A stretch of DNA of 64,000 nucleotides, taken from positions 236,501 to 300,500 of the forward strand of contig WPIO01000088.1 of assembly GCA_009760855.2 (NCBI GenBank). Reading direction: 5' to 3'. Numbering within the stretch: the first letter of the stretch is position 1; every line of letters starts with the position of its first letter. This document shows, piece by piece, positions 1 through 49,384 of the stretch. The position numbers and the translations under genes were made by a program. The notes under the pieces are model-generated. The model had not been told where the DNA came from, ran no database searches, and was given only the letters and a program-made list of their open reading frames with translations. Source of the stretch: Cristatella mucedo (Eukaryota; Bryozoa; Phylactolaemata; Cristatellidae).

Positions 1-1456
1 TTTCAAACATGCTTTGCTGTGTCACTTCCTGGTGTGGCCTATGTCCTGCTAAGACTTCTACGAGGTCCTTCCAATGGTTACTCACATCAAGCCCTGGCGG
101 CTCTCGTTAAGAGTAGGGAGAGCAGAGAGAGAGAGAGCAGAGTCTTTCTCTGCCTCTCTACCCTCATCAGTTCTGCAAAGGCTGACATTGACGACCGGCT
201 GTCTTGGATGAACAACTTTTTCATCTTGGCTTGCTGGCCCCAAGCATAGCAATGGATGACTTACTTGGGTCAGTTAGAATCGGTGGGGAACACAATTTGT
301 GGTGGGAAATCGGCACGAAAGAAGTTTCAAGTTGAACCGGTGCAGAAACATGAAAAAATAATCAATGCTGTAAAAATAAATTAAAGTAAAAAGTTAAGCC
401 AAGTAAAAAGTTAATTAAACTGCCTCATTTGTATCAATGGTGGAACTAATGTACTAGCGGCTATCAATCCTTCTTTCAGCATGCAATAACGTATTGCCTG
501 CTGAATGACTCGATCTCGCGACCGCTATGCCGTGTGCTGTGCCAGCACCTTGAAGTACACCTTAGAGCAGCAGACAGATGTCTGTCTTCTGATTCGACAG
601 CCTCATTTATCAGAGTGGCAGCGCTTGTGCACGATACCGTGCACGTCAGAAACACTTTGCCGTTCTCTTGCAGTGAGCTGTATAGAGTGCCTGTATAGAT
701 AGTTCATTTCTACTGGCGGCAAAAGACGCTTTTGTCGTTGTGTCCTCAGCTGCTCTCACCCTGCTCGCACAAGGGCAATAAAGGATCGCACACCCGAGGG
801 CTCGAACCCACGACCTGAGTCGTAAAGTGCGAGGAGCGCCTCGGCTCCTTGACTAATGAGCCGAGCGTGAAGCGCGGCAGAATGTAGAAAGGAGCAACTT
901 TAATCGTTGCTCTGGGTCGATCGCTCGGCTTGCTCACATGATGCTGGCGGTATAGCCATACTTTTCCGACCGATATCGGAAGTTTTCTAGAATAACGTCA
1001 GAGCTGACCTTGAATTGCACACTGATATTCAAAGTATTGGCATTATGGAAGAGTTATGGCATAAGAGTATAAGGCATCAAGCTGCCCTTCAAATGAAACT
1101 GTATAAAAGTCACAAGCATGCACCTCAGTAAGCTTCCCGTGTGTACCTCGATCTGCCATGGTCCAACAAGTTTGGATACAAGTCGCATGTGATGCAGAGA
1201 TCGGTAAGATTCTTATTTGTAGATATTTTGCTTCCGGTTTACATCTATGGTTTGCATTATTAGTTCTTGATTGTGAAGTTGTCAGAACTTTCGATCTCAT
1301 TTCTAACGTGTTTGTGTTATGAAAGGTATGCTATTTGGTTGTGAGACCAATTGTATTAAGTATTTTCCTGTTTCCCTTTAAATCGGCTAACCTCTTACTT
1401 TACTTGCGAGCGGCCATAGCGCCTCATCTCTTGGTCACATGTCGCCTTTTTTGTAG
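1..1456 (+). other. intron of hnRNP L gene (5' end outside window)
   Basis: I found no RRM1 or RRM2 coding segment here in any frame. The stretch contains a purine-rich run near 115-150 and a SINE-like block at about 775-935. Short open frames have no recognisable protein similarity and are treated as chance. Confidence 0.6.
775..935 (-). mobile_element. tRNA-derived SINE (degenerate)
   Basis: It contains the antisense of an RNA polymerase III box B (gggctcgaacccacgacc), preceded by ataaaggatcgc. The same arrangement recurs at 13570-13720, 15145-15262 and 51690-51845. It is therefore a diverged copy of the window's tRNA-SINE family on the minus strand. Confidence 0.5.
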
Positions 1457-10800
<9,344 letters not shown>

Positions 10801-11460
10801 GCGTGTCGCTAAGGGAGGGCTCCAGCATCAATTGACGACGAGAATCCCATGCAACGACGACTGCGCTCGGCTGCTTGCTCATCGCCATCATCGCCTGGAG
10901 CCGCAGTGGCTGCCTGGCCACTGAGGCTGCAGGTGCCACATTCGGGCTGCAGACACACCGCAGCTGTCCTGTTTGCCTGACGGTGAGCTGTGTATTAGTA
11001 TCATTTAGGTGAGCCGCAAAGCACCAGTCCATCGTGTGAACATCGTATCCGTCGGTGCTGATGTGTATGTGTTTTCTCCACCAACAGGCTCTCTCCTAGC
11101 ATTGCGTATGTACCGCCTTGGCGTATTTGCTGACTCTGCCTAGGTATTGAGGCGGTGGCATTTTTCATCTCGTGCCACCGTTCACACGCGCCCTCACACA
11201 CCTGCACCTGTGCATAACGACCGGCTGCTCGCCCATCAAATGCGGCTGCTGTTTATATTGTTCTTCGTTTTGGCAAAAAAATGCGGCAGCCTCGTCTTTG
11301 ACCCTGTGTCACTTGTTCTATTTTGTATCATAGTAAGCCTTGTCAAGGCTGAATTCTATAAATGGGTTTTTTTACTAGAAAAGCCGTCAACATCTTCGTC
11401 TGCGCTGGTGTTAGTCGGCTGCAGCTGAGTATGAGAGCACGTTGCTGCTTGCCAGACGAT

Positions 11461-11466
11461 AATAAA
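11461..11466 (+). terminator. candidate poly(A) signal AATAAA (hnRNP L)
   Basis: First AATAAA after the hnRNP L stop codon, 660 nt downstream. A second one is at 12002-12007. Confidence 0.4.
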
Positions 11467-11544
11467 TGTGACCATACACGTGCTTCGCCAGATCACGGCT
11501 TTTCTTACAGTGGCAATCTACGTTGCTTGTTTGCCTGTGCAGGG

Positions 11545-11700
11545 AAAGGTTTAATGACCTAACGACAGCCTCATTTGTATACTGCCAAAGAGCCTCAGCT
11601 GCTACAGCCCAGGTTGCAGTGGGCAACAAAAGACTCGAATCCCGTGACACGGGTGGTCACGTGAGAGCACCCTTCCCTCTGAGCTAAGACTTGGTGTTGT
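11545..11700 (-). mobile_element. tRNA-derived SINE (diverged)
   Basis: In the + text: gacagcctcatttgtatact, aagagcctcagctgctacag, gactcgaatcccgtgacacg and ctctgagctaagacttgg. This is the minus-strand order of SINE tail, body, B box and A box. Confidence 0.6.
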
Positions 11701-12001
11701 GGTGTATTTCCGGTTGCTGGTTTGCAACGTTTACGTTTGGAAGGCCAGCATACTACCTCTTAGGTCATTCACTGGTGTTCCCAGAACAATTCGTTGCGGT
11801 GTGCTAAACAGAACCTCCTGCCAGTTATAGCTGTAGCTAGCAGCGAAAATTTAAAGCAAAGCGAAGGCTTTTGTTTAATCCCTAAGCGTTCGTGCAGAAC
11901 GAAGGACTTTGCAATCCGGTGAAAATTCACGGTTCTTGGAATTCCTTAAGTATAATGTAGGTCATACTTCTTTTGCAGCATATGCGAAGTGCCTAAAAGT
12001 A

Positions 12002-12007
12002 AATAAA
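12002..12007 (+). terminator. second candidate poly(A) signal AATAAA (hnRNP L)
   Basis: An AATAAA 1.2 kb after the hnRNP L stop, in the context agtaaataaagttc. It is upstream of the LINE that starts at about 12560. Confidence 0.35.
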
Positions 12008-13569
12008 GTTCACCGAGGCCTCTGCAAATGTTAAGATCCTGCTGCTTAATCTTGCCGAGTGAATTGCCATTGCTGGCTCGCGGTTAAGATAGATTTGAGC
12101 TTGCTATCTCTTGACACCTATTTTTGCTGCTTCACGACGTTCAAACTTTCCGAATACAGGTTTGCTAGTTTATTGTTACACACGCCATTGCTTCAGCTTG
12201 GGCAGAACTTACCCACTCTTGCCAACTCAGCAGACAAGTCCCGGTGTTATTTTTGTCTACTTTTTGCATCCGATTGAGAACGCCAAACCTATACAAGACG
12301 GCGTATGGTGTTACCATGCCATAAATTCAGAGAAGCCATGTAGTTATGTTAAGTATCATACAAGAGCAGATTATGGTGTGTTCGGGGCTTTTCGATGAGC
12401 AGATTGTTGGCGTAATTTTTTTTTTAGTTTTACACGGCTGAATCGGCCAGTGGCAACCGGCAACTATGCCCAATACAGTTCTGGCACTAATGCCGGTTGA
12501 GAATAAGATGATTACTTCAAATTTTTTATAACGAAATCTGTTCGGCACCCACAGAGAGCTGTGTCTCTGTCTAGGCACTTGACATGTGCTCCAAAGGAAG
12601 TATGATCAAACGGTTTAGCAGTATTGTGCTTAGTATCAACATGTAAATGTGGTTATAGGTAGGCCGGAGAATGAAATGGCTTAAAAGTGGCAGAACCTTA
12701 AAGTCGTATAGATTGCTTGACTGGGAGCCAGTGCACGTCGGCGAGAAGTTTTTATGTGGCAACTGTGCTGCTCACGACAGACAGGCGCAGCTGCGGAGTT
12801 TTGCACCAACTTAATGTGCCTGAGTGCATAGGCCCGTAGACCAGCAAGCAGTGAGTTATGTCAGTCAAGACGGGGTGTTACGAATGCATGTACCAGTTTA
12901 AATGTCATCCCTGTCTAAACAAGCCCGAATTTGAGTAATGTTATGTGGCTTAAAGTAGGCTGACTCGATTGTGGAGCTGACTTGGTCGTCTCGTATAAGG
13001 TCACCTTGGAACATGACACCTAGATTTCGAGCTGATTCAACAGGAGATATGCTGGGAGAGCCGATGCGCTGGCAGATACACTTGATTTGCCCGTAACTAA
13101 CAAGTAAGTTGGTTTTATCGCCAATTTAAGAAAGTTTGCTGCCATCCATGTTCGGGTGACATCTGTAGATGCAGCAAGGGAGTTAACAGAATTCGACATG
13201 CTGGAGGGATCAAAGCCTAGGTAAGACAGTCGTCTGCATAGAAGTTATGCCTGGCAATCACATCTGCAAGATGGATAGTGTATTAAACGTGAAATAAGGC
13301 AGGTCAAGCACAGAGCCCTGAGGTACACTGTAGTACTTCAGTGATTCCGTGGATGATCTTTGTCCATTCACATCAATGCTCTGCAGTCTCCCACTGAGTT
13401 ATGATCTGAGCCATTGCAGAGCAGTGCCAGTAATGCTCAAGCGATCCCCAGACTTGGGGATCAATAATATCAAAAGATTATTGAAAGATCGAGCAAAGCA
13501 AGCAGAGATTCTAAGTGCCTTCCTACGAAGGTCGTTATACATCCGAAGCTCTACCGGTTCTGTTAAATA

Positions 13570-13720
13570 CTAGCTGATTTAACAGCCTCTTTTTGTATGG
13601 TGACAGAAGAGCCTTGAGGGCTTCCACCACCGCTTGCAGTGGCGATAAAGGATCGCCCACCACAGGATTCGAACCCACGACCTCGGGCCGAGATCGTGAA
13701 AAGCAAACGCCTTATTTTGT
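13570..13720 (-). mobile_element. tRNA-derived SINE
   Basis: Reverse orientation: gctgatttaacagcctcttt, gtatggtgacagaagagcct, the antisense B box attcgaacccacgacctcgg, and gtgaaaagcaaacgcctta. It closely resembles the copy at 51690-51845. Confidence 0.85.
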
Positions 13721-14009
13721 TATTAGCTCTAAAACCCTACTAACTTACTATCCCGTTTTTAAGTTTCAATATATGAGCTGCTGGTCTGTCACGTTTTGCT
13801 CCAGTGTCTTTGATAGGAGCAGTAGAGGAGAGACTGAATTTGACTTGGTCTAGCGTTTTTTCTTGAGTAATGGCTTGACTATAGCCTTTTTCAAAGGGGC
13901 AGAGACGTGTCATGAGGCTGAGGACATATTTATTATATTAGTTATGCATGGCAGCAGCAGATCTATACATCGTAGAAGTACGACATCGTAAACGTATGAC
14001 ATCGGTATG

Positions 14010-14180
14010 GTTCTTGGGTCGTGATAGCCCGTGGTACTGTGCTCACTCTCTTTACGACCAAGATTGTGGGTTCGAATCTTGCAGCTCGCAATCCTTTATT
14101 GCCAACTGCAAACGGATGTTACGTGTTAAGGTTCTTCTGGTGCTATATAAATGAGGCTGTTTAATCAGCTCTTACTGTTT
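14010..14180 (+). mobile_element. tRNA-derived SINE
   Basis: Forward orientation: gtcgtgatagcccgtggtac, tacgaccaagattgtgggtt, cgaatcttgcagctcgcaat, and a tail with tatataaatgaggctgttta then atcagct. Confidence 0.8.
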
Positions 14181-14734
14181 CTATTCATAGGGTCAAGAGG
14201 ACTAGCAGTCTTCTTTAACTTGGAGATGAATTTCGGGTTGAGGTCACTCGTGGCCTCCTTGAATGTAGACGTGATGCGCTACATGGAATCGAGGGACATG
14301 AGTCGAGAGGGATGCTGCCACCCTTGTGTTTGACTTTCTGATCCTGTCTCTTGCTGACAAAGAAAGTAGAGAACCGATCGGCCATGTTACCACAAGGCTC
14401 ACTAAGTAAAGAGCTAGCCTGGGAGCAGTGAAGGAAATTGTAGAGTGGAGACATCGGCATTTTTTGATTGTGCATCTGTGATTGTACAATGTGAAGCTAG
14501 GTTTGGCCTGTGCCTGTGGATCAATTGGTGTGATTTGGCCTGCGCCTGTGGATCAATTGGTGTGATCTACAAGTCCAAGTCTTTTTTAGCCTCACGATGG
14601 ACAGTCAGTCCTGATCTTTTGTATTCTTTCGCTTAGTAGACCTAGCTAGCTTAATGTCTGCGGTAAACCATAGGCCGTCTGGGCGAAGGTGCACATTTCG
14701 CTTTCAAGTCTGAGCTTCAAACTTGTCGAACATG

Positions 14735-14880
14735 TCAGCAAGTGTCATATCGTCAAGTGTAAGCTTTTTACATTTCCGCATTTTACATATTTACATTTTA
14801 CATGTCAGCAAGTGTCGTGTCGTCAAGTGTCAGCAAGTGTCGTGTCGTCAAGTGTCGTGTCGTCAAGTGTCAGCTTTTTA
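14735..14880 (+). repeat. short tandem repeat of gtcgtcaagtgtc units
   Basis: Imperfect repeats built from cagcaagtgtc and gtgtcgtcaagtgtc, with a larger duplicate holding agctttttacatttc at both ends (14762 and 14872). The surrounding intergenic sequence 14661-15140 has no recognised gene. Confidence 0.7.
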
Positions 14881-15144
14881 CATTTCTCAGACAATAGGTT
14901 GGATGGGGGATTAAGCAGCAGGGGTAAAGAAGATATTCTCAGGGACAATATCGATGTCAAGGGTCGTGTTTCTAGATTCACGTGTGACTTTAGATAAGGA
15001 GACTGGGGCGCTGTAGACAGAGTTAGATATGCATGTGGTCAGATTAGCAGAATTTGTTAATAATGGGTTATGCTTATGGTTATGATAGATATAGGCGTGT
15101 TGTTGCATTCCATATAGTCAGACGGCGGCGTAGTCTGTGTAGAA

Positions 15145-15262
15145 GTTAAAACGGCCCATGAGCCTTAGCAGCTATCACCACCGCTCGTAATTGGCAATAT
15201 AGGATCGCTTTCTGCTGGATTCGAACCCACGACCTTGGACGTAAAGACCGAGCACCTTAGTT
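15145..15262 (-). mobile_element. tRNA-derived SINE fragment
   Basis: It contains the antisense B box attcgaacccacgaccttgg, and taaagaccgagcaccttagt, preceded by gcaatataggatcgctttct. It is truncated against the LINE fragment that follows. Confidence 0.75.
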
Positions 15263-15921
15263 CTGTCTCGGCTTGATTATTATAACTCTCTTTTGGCTGG
15301 GCTATCAAAGAAAGCAACTAGGCAACTGCAGCTGGCTATGAATATATCTGCAAGGCTTGTTTTCAAGACCCAGAAGTTTGACCAAGCGTCTCCTTTGCTA
15401 AAAGAGCTAGGATGACTGCCGGTTGATCAACGGATACAGAGCAAAGTTCTTACGCCGACCCACAAGGCCTGCCACGGCTTGGCTCCTCCATACATAGCTG
15501 AACTGCTGCACCAGTTTCAGCCTCTTCGTGCCCTCAGGTCATGTATGGGCAATAAATTAGCTGTTCCATTCTTCGGCTTAAAAACCGTTGGCGACAGAAG
15601 CTTTTGCTCTGCAGGTCCTAGACTGTGGAACTCGCTTCCACAATTCTTACGCAACGACAACTACTCTCCTGCTGCCGACTGTGGCGCATCTTTTTCAGCG
15701 GTCCTGAACTGCTACTTCTATGCTGCTCACTACCTCAACTGCTCTCCTAACTCTGCTATGCTTCCCACTTTCTCTTTGTTGCGTGAGACGAAGTCTGTTG
15801 GCTACCGAATGCGTACCGAAAGCCGCTTAGGCTGTGAGTGCGCTATACAAAACTCTCCTGCGTAACACCCACATGGTCCTTATGACTTTGTGGAGTTACA
15901 GACGAAAATACATTACATTAC
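15262..15921 (+). pseudogene. 5'-truncated non-LTR retrotransposon (family 1), 3' end
   Basis: It encodes the C-terminal part of a CR1/L2-like reverse transcriptase ORF: LAPPYIAELLHQFQPLRALR and PRLWNSLPQFLRND. The 3' UTR gaaagccgcttaggctgtga, aacacccacatggtccttat and the tail tacattacattacc follow. It matches the longer copy at 25330-26700 almost base for base. Confidence 0.9.
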
Positions 15922-16298
15922 CTCTTAGGGTACCATGGCCCCTACAACAGCGTGTGAGCTACTACGGGAACGAGTGCTAATAAGCACTTTAAACTTACGG
16001 GTCGTAGGTTACGTAGCCCAAACCAGAGGGAAATCAATGTCAAATCAATAAAAACGTAAAGCAAACGCAACGCAAAGCCACGCCCAGCCAGCTTGGCTGA
16101 GGAGCCTCCGCTCAGCTCAGCCGACTGCACTCAACTTCCGGGCTGAAGGACGGAGGAGCCACGCCCCGGAACAGTGGGATGCGGAAATCCCACCCAATCG
16201 CCGCGGTCCGTCGCTGTTTACTCGACCTTCGCAGCAGCAGCCACGGGGCTCTTTACGTAACAGCGTGCTGCTAGTTTAGTGCGAGCTCAGCTGCGGCC
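15922..16298 (+). promoter_or_regulatory. upstream region and 5' UTR of transporter copy A
   Basis: GC-rich sequence before the first ATG, with a cccaatcg (CCAAT-type) motif near 16194 and ggagccacgccccgg near 16155. No TATA box is obvious close to the start. The transcription start is not determinable here. Confidence 0.4.
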
Positions 16299-43921
<27,623 letters not shown>

Positions 43922-44754
43922 CTTCGAACAGCTATTCGGCCGAGGGTGAGGCGCCATGAGGCGACCGGATGCCGGCCCTCGGCTCGCTCTCACATAGCGT
44001 CGGAGCTCTCGCTCTCACAAGGCATCGCACGCACGCGAAGCTGCATGCGCACCTGCACCGGGGTCGTGATGTGCTGCGCTTTCTTTCCGCGGCTGCTTTG
44101 GTTTTCCTGGTGACGACCTGGTCAGTCCAGTATCGTTTCAGATATTGGCGACCCTCATAGCTGTCATAGCGGTCCGGCGGTCCGGCGGTCGGGTTTTTTT
44201 GCAGCCGTTGCCGTCGAGTCGACTTTCGAGCAGCTGCTGCTGCTGCGAGCTCGTGCGACTCAGAAACTGTTGCGTCGATCGTAGGATAATGTTCCTTCGA
44301 GTTGCTGCTGTTATGGCACCATTTTATGGGCTACCAAATCTGCTAGGTTTTAACGTTCGTCTTTGCTGCATCACCAGGGCCCAAAATTAATTATTGCCAT
44401 ACATTTCCAGACATCTTTGCAGCTCTTTGTTATCAGCTGTCTCGGCCTTCGTCTTCTTCACCAGCAGCCGTGACAGCAGTCTCCAGATGCCTCGGCTTTT
44501 CAGACGTATAGGTCCTCAGAACCTCACTTGGCTGGAAACAGGCTGGCACATTTGGCTTTAACTCTATGTCAATAGATAACTTCAACGAACCAGATCGCGA
44601 TTAGTGTGCTTAGATGGGCACGCAGGAGCTCAGAATGCACCGTCCGTCTCAGAAATAGAAAAGTAAGCACAAGGTGTAGAAGGCTGGTAATTGTCCGAGA
44701 CTCTTGTCAAGATGAGCTTGGTTCATATAAATGGAATCGAGCCAGTTCTGGTTT

Positions 44755-44845
44755 TAATAATAATAATAATGCTTATGATATAGCGCCATCAGAGAACTCA
44801 ATCTCTTTTTAGGCACTTCACATTTGCTGCAATGGAAGCACGATC
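44755..44845 (-). mobile_element. LINE family-2 3' tail
   Basis: An AAT repeat, then atatagcgccatcagagaac, tcaatctctttttaggcact and tcacatttgctgcaatggaa. Confidence 0.85.
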
Positions 44846-44874
44846 GGCTAAGAATGCAATCCGAGAGCATCGTC

Positions 44875-44880
44875 AATAAA
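44875..44880 (+). terminator. candidate poly(A) signal AATAAA (copy A)
   Basis: First AATAAA I find after the copy A stop, 955 nt downstream and just past a reverse LINE tail. Confidence 0.35.
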
Positions 44881-45699
44881 ATATCACGCAGGCTTTAGTG
44901 CACATTGAACGCTAATATCATGAGTGGAGGGGCAAATCCTGGCCACTCGCCCCTCCACTCTCTCGTGTTAAGTCTGGGATTACCCAGAAGAATTCCAATT
45001 CACTAACCGCAGTGCAGTGGCACTGGTGAGACGATGATGGCCAATCAGCACATCGAAATTTCGGACCATCGATGTAAATTGGCAGCGGAGAAGGAGCGTC
45101 CCAAGCTTCGGAGTACCCGAGGGACGATTGTGCTCAATCGTTCGAGCACAATGTAGGCCTTAATTTTGCACAGACTATACACGGCTGAACTTGGGGCTTT
45201 GGTTCGGCTTGCTGCTTCTGCTTACTAAAATGTGAAAACTCAACTCTCTTGTAACCTGAATTTCTGAAACTCTTCCTGGGATGGCAGTAAAGTTTCTCTA
45301 AGCAACTGGCGATAAAAACCATCTTACTGGCTATGGGCAAACCTATGGTAACTTTAATATTGACAAACGTAACCCTTAATGAGTGGGGCCAGTCACCTGT
45401 TTCGGCTGCACCGTCTGCACGAAATCTGCCCGGCTCCAAAATGATCTTTCGTTAATGACCATATCAGCTCACAAGTCGAGTCTACCTACTTCCAGCAGCG
45501 TAGCTCGGGCATAAGTTCAGGCCTGCTTTGAATAACGAGCATTCAACGATGGTTGGGATAACGATCATTCAAAGATCATAACGATCATTCAACGATCGTC
45601 ATCCCATTTCCTAGTTAGTCCTTGCATCTGTGACATTCCATCTTAACATCTGTAGCTCAACTACTCCCAGGTCTTTCCGGCCTCTAAAATAGGAAGCTT

Positions 45700-46370
45700 A
45701 GGTCGGTGCAAAGCTCGGCGGCTTATCTGTTGCGAACATTTAGGCTATGGAACTCACTTCCAGGATCCTTACGCAACGACAGCTACTCTCCTGCTGCCGG
45801 CTGGGACACATGCTTTCCAGCTGTCCCTAGCTATGTAATGTATCTCTGTAACTTCACAACGCTGCAAAGACCATGTGGGTGTTGCCCAGGAGAGTTTTGT
45901 ACAGCACACTCACAGCCTAAGCGGCTTTCAGTACGCATTCGGTAGCCAACAGACTTAATCTCACGCAACAAAAAGAAAGCGAGAAGCATGGCAGAGTGAG
46001 GAGAGCAGTTGAGGTAGTGAGTAGCATGGAAGTATTTTAATTAATTGAGGTAGTGAGTAGCATAGCAGCTCAGGACCGCTGGAAACAATGAGCCATAGTC
46101 GGCAGCAGGACAGAAGTTGTTGCTGAAGAATTGTGGAAGCGAATTCCACAGTCTTGGACCTGCAGAGCTGCTACTTCCATGCTACCTCAACTGCTCTCCT
46201 GGCTCAGCTTTGCTTCTCACTTCCTCTCCTTGTTGCGTAAGATGAAGTCTTTTGGCTACCGAAAGCCACTTGGGCTGTGAGTGAGCTGTACAAAGTTATC
46301 CCCTGCATAACACTTACATGGTCTGCTTTGTGTAGTTACAGACGGAGATGCAATACATTACATCGCAGTT
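45700..46370. mobile_element. family-1 LINE fragments in alternating orientation
   Basis: 45740-45835 is + (ctatggaactcacttccagg, ttacgcaacgacagctactc). 45838-46165 is - (acagcctaagcggctttcag, agaattgtggaagcgaattc). 46166-46370 is + again (agctgctacttccatgctac, gacggagatgcaatacatta). All are from the RT C-terminus and 3' UTR. Confidence 0.8.
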
Positions 46371-46519
46371 GCAACATAGCATCACTTCTCACTTATCTGC
46401 ACTAGATCCCGTTCAGCAGAAGATTGATTTCATTGTTTCATCACTCACCTTTTTATATCCCTTTATTCTCTCACGTCAGCCTGACAATCCGATCCAGTTC
46501 CCGATAAGGCTATGTATCG

Positions 46520-46780
46520 AACCACCGCTTTCTCTCGCTCTGCTGATTGTGGCACGTCTTTTTTAGCCGTACTGAGCTGCTACCTTCGTTCTACTCGCTA
46601 CCTCAACTGTCCTCCTGACTCAACTGTGCTTCTGACTTTCTCTTTGTTGCGTGAGACGAACGTCTGTTGGCTACCGAATGCCGCTTACGCCTTTGAGTTT
46701 CTCCCAAGAAAACTTTCCTTCGTAGCACCCACTTAGTCTTTGCTAATTTACAGACGTATATGCATTTCATTTTCTGACTC
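46520..46780 (+). mobile_element. family-1 LINE 3' end
   Basis: Contains ctgctgattgtggcacgtct, tttctctttgttgcgtgaga and gtagcacccacttagtcttt. Confidence 0.8.
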
Positions 46781-47149
46781 ATTCGCTAAGCTTTGCCTCT
46801 AACCAACCTCAAATATTATGGAGACCGTGCCTATAGCGCGGCCCACCAAAGCCTGGAGCTCATTTTCGACTGACGTCCCGTCACGCGATAAAATTTATGA
46901 ACAAGCTAGAAATTCCACCCAGCATTTCCTGGGTTCGTGCGGTTAACCCTTTGCGTATTTATGCGTGCTGACACTGCGAACTTTATCACTGATTTGCATG
47001 CTCCTTTGCCGACATATATACATCGCCAAGGTAGAGATTTAGTTGTCTTAAGTAAACATACGTAAATATCTTATAGAACCGTGTGACACAATTTGTGCTC
47101 CCTGATAATAGGTTTTTTCCTCATTTACTTACGCCACAGATGTATTAGC

Positions 47150-47300
47150 CGAGGAGCAGGGCGCTAACACCGCGACACGTCGCAGGTCGTGGACTCGAAT
47201 TCTGCTCAATCCTTTGCTGCATCTCATTGCAATTCATTCGTGGCGATAGCCACGCAAGGCTTTTCTGCCGATGGATAAACGAGGCTGAAAAATCAGCTAA
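47150..47300 (+). mobile_element. tRNA-derived SINE (diverged)
   Basis: Contains cgcaggtcgtggactcgaat, tctgctcaatcctttgctgc, gatagccacgcaaggctttt and aaacgaggctgaaaaatcag. Confidence 0.7.
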
Positions 47301-48204
47301 CCTTCTGTATAGGTATAGGAGATGGAAATTATTCCCTAAAGACTCTGTTTTTATGACCAATACTGCTGTCAACTTGAAAACAATCCGTTACCGATGAGAC
47401 AGCTGACAAATTCAGTGGTTTACAATTTGTCAGAAAGAACATCAAATGAATAAAAAAAAACGCAGGCTTACTCCGAAGTCCTTCAGAAATGGCCACTCAA
47501 AACGGTTCGAGCAGGAGGAGAAGACGTTATAGGTGAGGGACCATTATACAAATCGCTTTACGGTAGAAGCCCCCATGCTGAGTTACTCAGTAATTTTTCG
47601 TTATGTCCTCCTCGGTAGCGCCGGTCAAAGTTCAATAAAAGATCAAAGTTCCTCGAGGAGGCGATCGCCTTGCTCCTCCGGGCAAGCCCCACGTTTTTGC
47701 TCTGAATTTTTCAAGAGCGGAATAGACGCAGAGAGATACTATTCGTCTTGGTGCAATCCTTCACGAGAGCCTGGACCAGCCGCTCAAAAGTTTTTAGCCT
47801 TGTGATTGGCCAGAATGGAACTAGCTAAAATGTGATTGGCCAGAAAGGAAACGCGAATCGTTGCCATGAAAACGCTCAATCCGCCATCTCCATCTTGCCC
47901 AGCCAGCTGCTCGGTCGAAATCGTAAAAGTCAAAGATCATAGCTATCTGTGGTCAGATGAAGTTGCACTGTCGTCAAACAAGTTCCACTCTCTGAGCGCA
48001 GAAGTCGAATCTCAGCATTGGCCTTCTTGTTAAGACCAAGGTCTCTGATGAGATCGTTAAGGTCTTCCAGCTTGGGGACGTATGGCTTTTCTCTCGTTAG
48101 CTGCATCCGTGAAACTTGAACCTAGATCTGCATTATCTCTCTCGGTGTCAGACTTGCTGCTTTCCCATAAGATGGCCTATCTCTCTAGTGAGGTTGTAAT
48201 ATCA

Positions 48205-48300
48205 ATATAAAATACAATTCATTTGTATAGCGCCCTAAGAGAACCTAAATCTCAATTCAGGCGTTTTACGTTTGCCACAGGGCCCGATCTAAGGACCTCG
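48205..48300 (-). mobile_element. LINE family-2 3' tail
   Basis: Reads tttgtatagcgccctaagag, aacctaaatctcaattcagg and cgttttacgtttgccacagg, the reverse complement of the family-2 end. Confidence 0.75.
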
Positions 48301-48784
48301 GTCATACCGTTGGTTAGGTCAAGCACCAAGCACCGCTGGGCCAAAAAGTAGGGGAATCATAGCCCCGTGCTCCGTGTCTTGCGTATCTGGAGAAACTGAT
48401 GAGGAAACATTTAGATAAATGTTGGGAGGCCAGATAGTGCCAGTCAGACGACGATGACCTTCCGCCAATACGACCATTAAATAGCGAGCTGGGACAGTTA
48501 AAGGGCTGACAGGCCAGCCAGCATCAATCAGCCGCTCTTTCGGGAAGCAAGCCGATGCTCCAGGCAGATATACCTCAGCTGTGGCTCACGAGCCTCCGCT
48601 CGCTCGCGTTAAGCCCTCCCTATCTCACCGAACTGCTGCACACCTTGCTCACCGCTCGAGGACAAAGGTGTTTTTCAGACGAGCGGTTCTTGTTCGCCCT
48701 GTAATTAAGCCAGGCTAGTGCTATGTTACGTATTTATCGTATACATCATTATACATATTGCGATATGTTTATACTTTTAGTAAT

Positions 48785-48990
48785 GTATGGCAGCAGCAGA
48801 TCAATGCATCGTAGAAGCAGGACAACGGGAATAGGGTCCACAGGACTAGTTGCCTTATTTGATCGGGATATGAACTTTAGGACGAGGTCATTTCATTCGT
48901 GGCCTCCTTCAACGTAGACACCGAGGTGCAGCACAGAGTTGAGGGACATGAGTCCCGAGGGGATGCTGCCACCCCAGGACTCTCAGATCT
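48785..48990 (-). mobile_element. family-2 LINE internal fragment
   Basis: Shares atggcagcagcagatc, aggacgaggtcatttcattc, ttgagggacatgagtcccga and ggggatgctgccacc with 13940-14330 and 54410-54620. Confidence 0.75.
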
Positions 48991-49384
48991 GGTATATTTC
49001 ATTGTTGTTGCAGGCATACGATTGCACTAAAAACTGATAACCAAACAACGATCTTTCCTTTCGACGTGAGCCCGTATACATCCACTCCTCCTAGGGCATG
49101 CATGACTGGGACACAGCCGGGGACGTCGTATGTGATCTGCCCCCCACGACGGCAGGATCCTCGCTGGCAGGGTCTAGGATCCACGCTGGCAGGGTCTAGG
49201 ATCCTACGACGGCAACGCACTTGCATCTCGGACTCGCTGATGCCATCGACTCACTGCGATGCCTTCGCTGGAGGACGGCGAGTGTCTCTTTCCTAAGTCC
49301 AGCCGAACGTTCGACGGAAAACGTCGGCGCGTTCGGCCGGGGGCCGCAGCTCAAAATAATTCCTGGCAATTTTTGTCCGAGTTC

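Larger units (their letters stand above)
10801..12550 (+). other. hnRNP L 3' UTR and downstream flank
   Basis: Sequence after the TAA. Candidate polyadenylation hexamers AATAAA lie at 11461-11466 and 12002-12007. A minus-strand SINE-like block sits at 11545-11700. No other coding similarity is seen. The transcript end cannot be fixed from sequence alone. Confidence 0.5.
12560..14660 (-). pseudogene. decayed non-LTR retrotransposon (family 2), interrupted by SINEs
   Basis: Read on the minus strand it follows the same order as the copy at 52690-54640. Shared + strand text includes gactgggagccagtgcacgt (near 12720), caggagatatgctgggagag, gtagttatgcatggcagcag-type sequence near 13940, and gggacatgagtcgagaggga (near 14295). 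The minus frame at 12571-12762 has the diverged remnant HKNFSPTCTGSQSSN of the LHWLPVKQRI region. Many stops and frameshifts leave no intact reverse transcriptase. SINEs interrupt it at 13570-13720 and about 14010-14180. Confidence 0.7.

Noticed and set aside
13650-13720. Functional tRNA genes at the A/B-box sequences
   Set aside because: The boxes lie in diverged heads of repeated SINEs with a shared non-tRNA body; no complete cloverleaf could be drawn.
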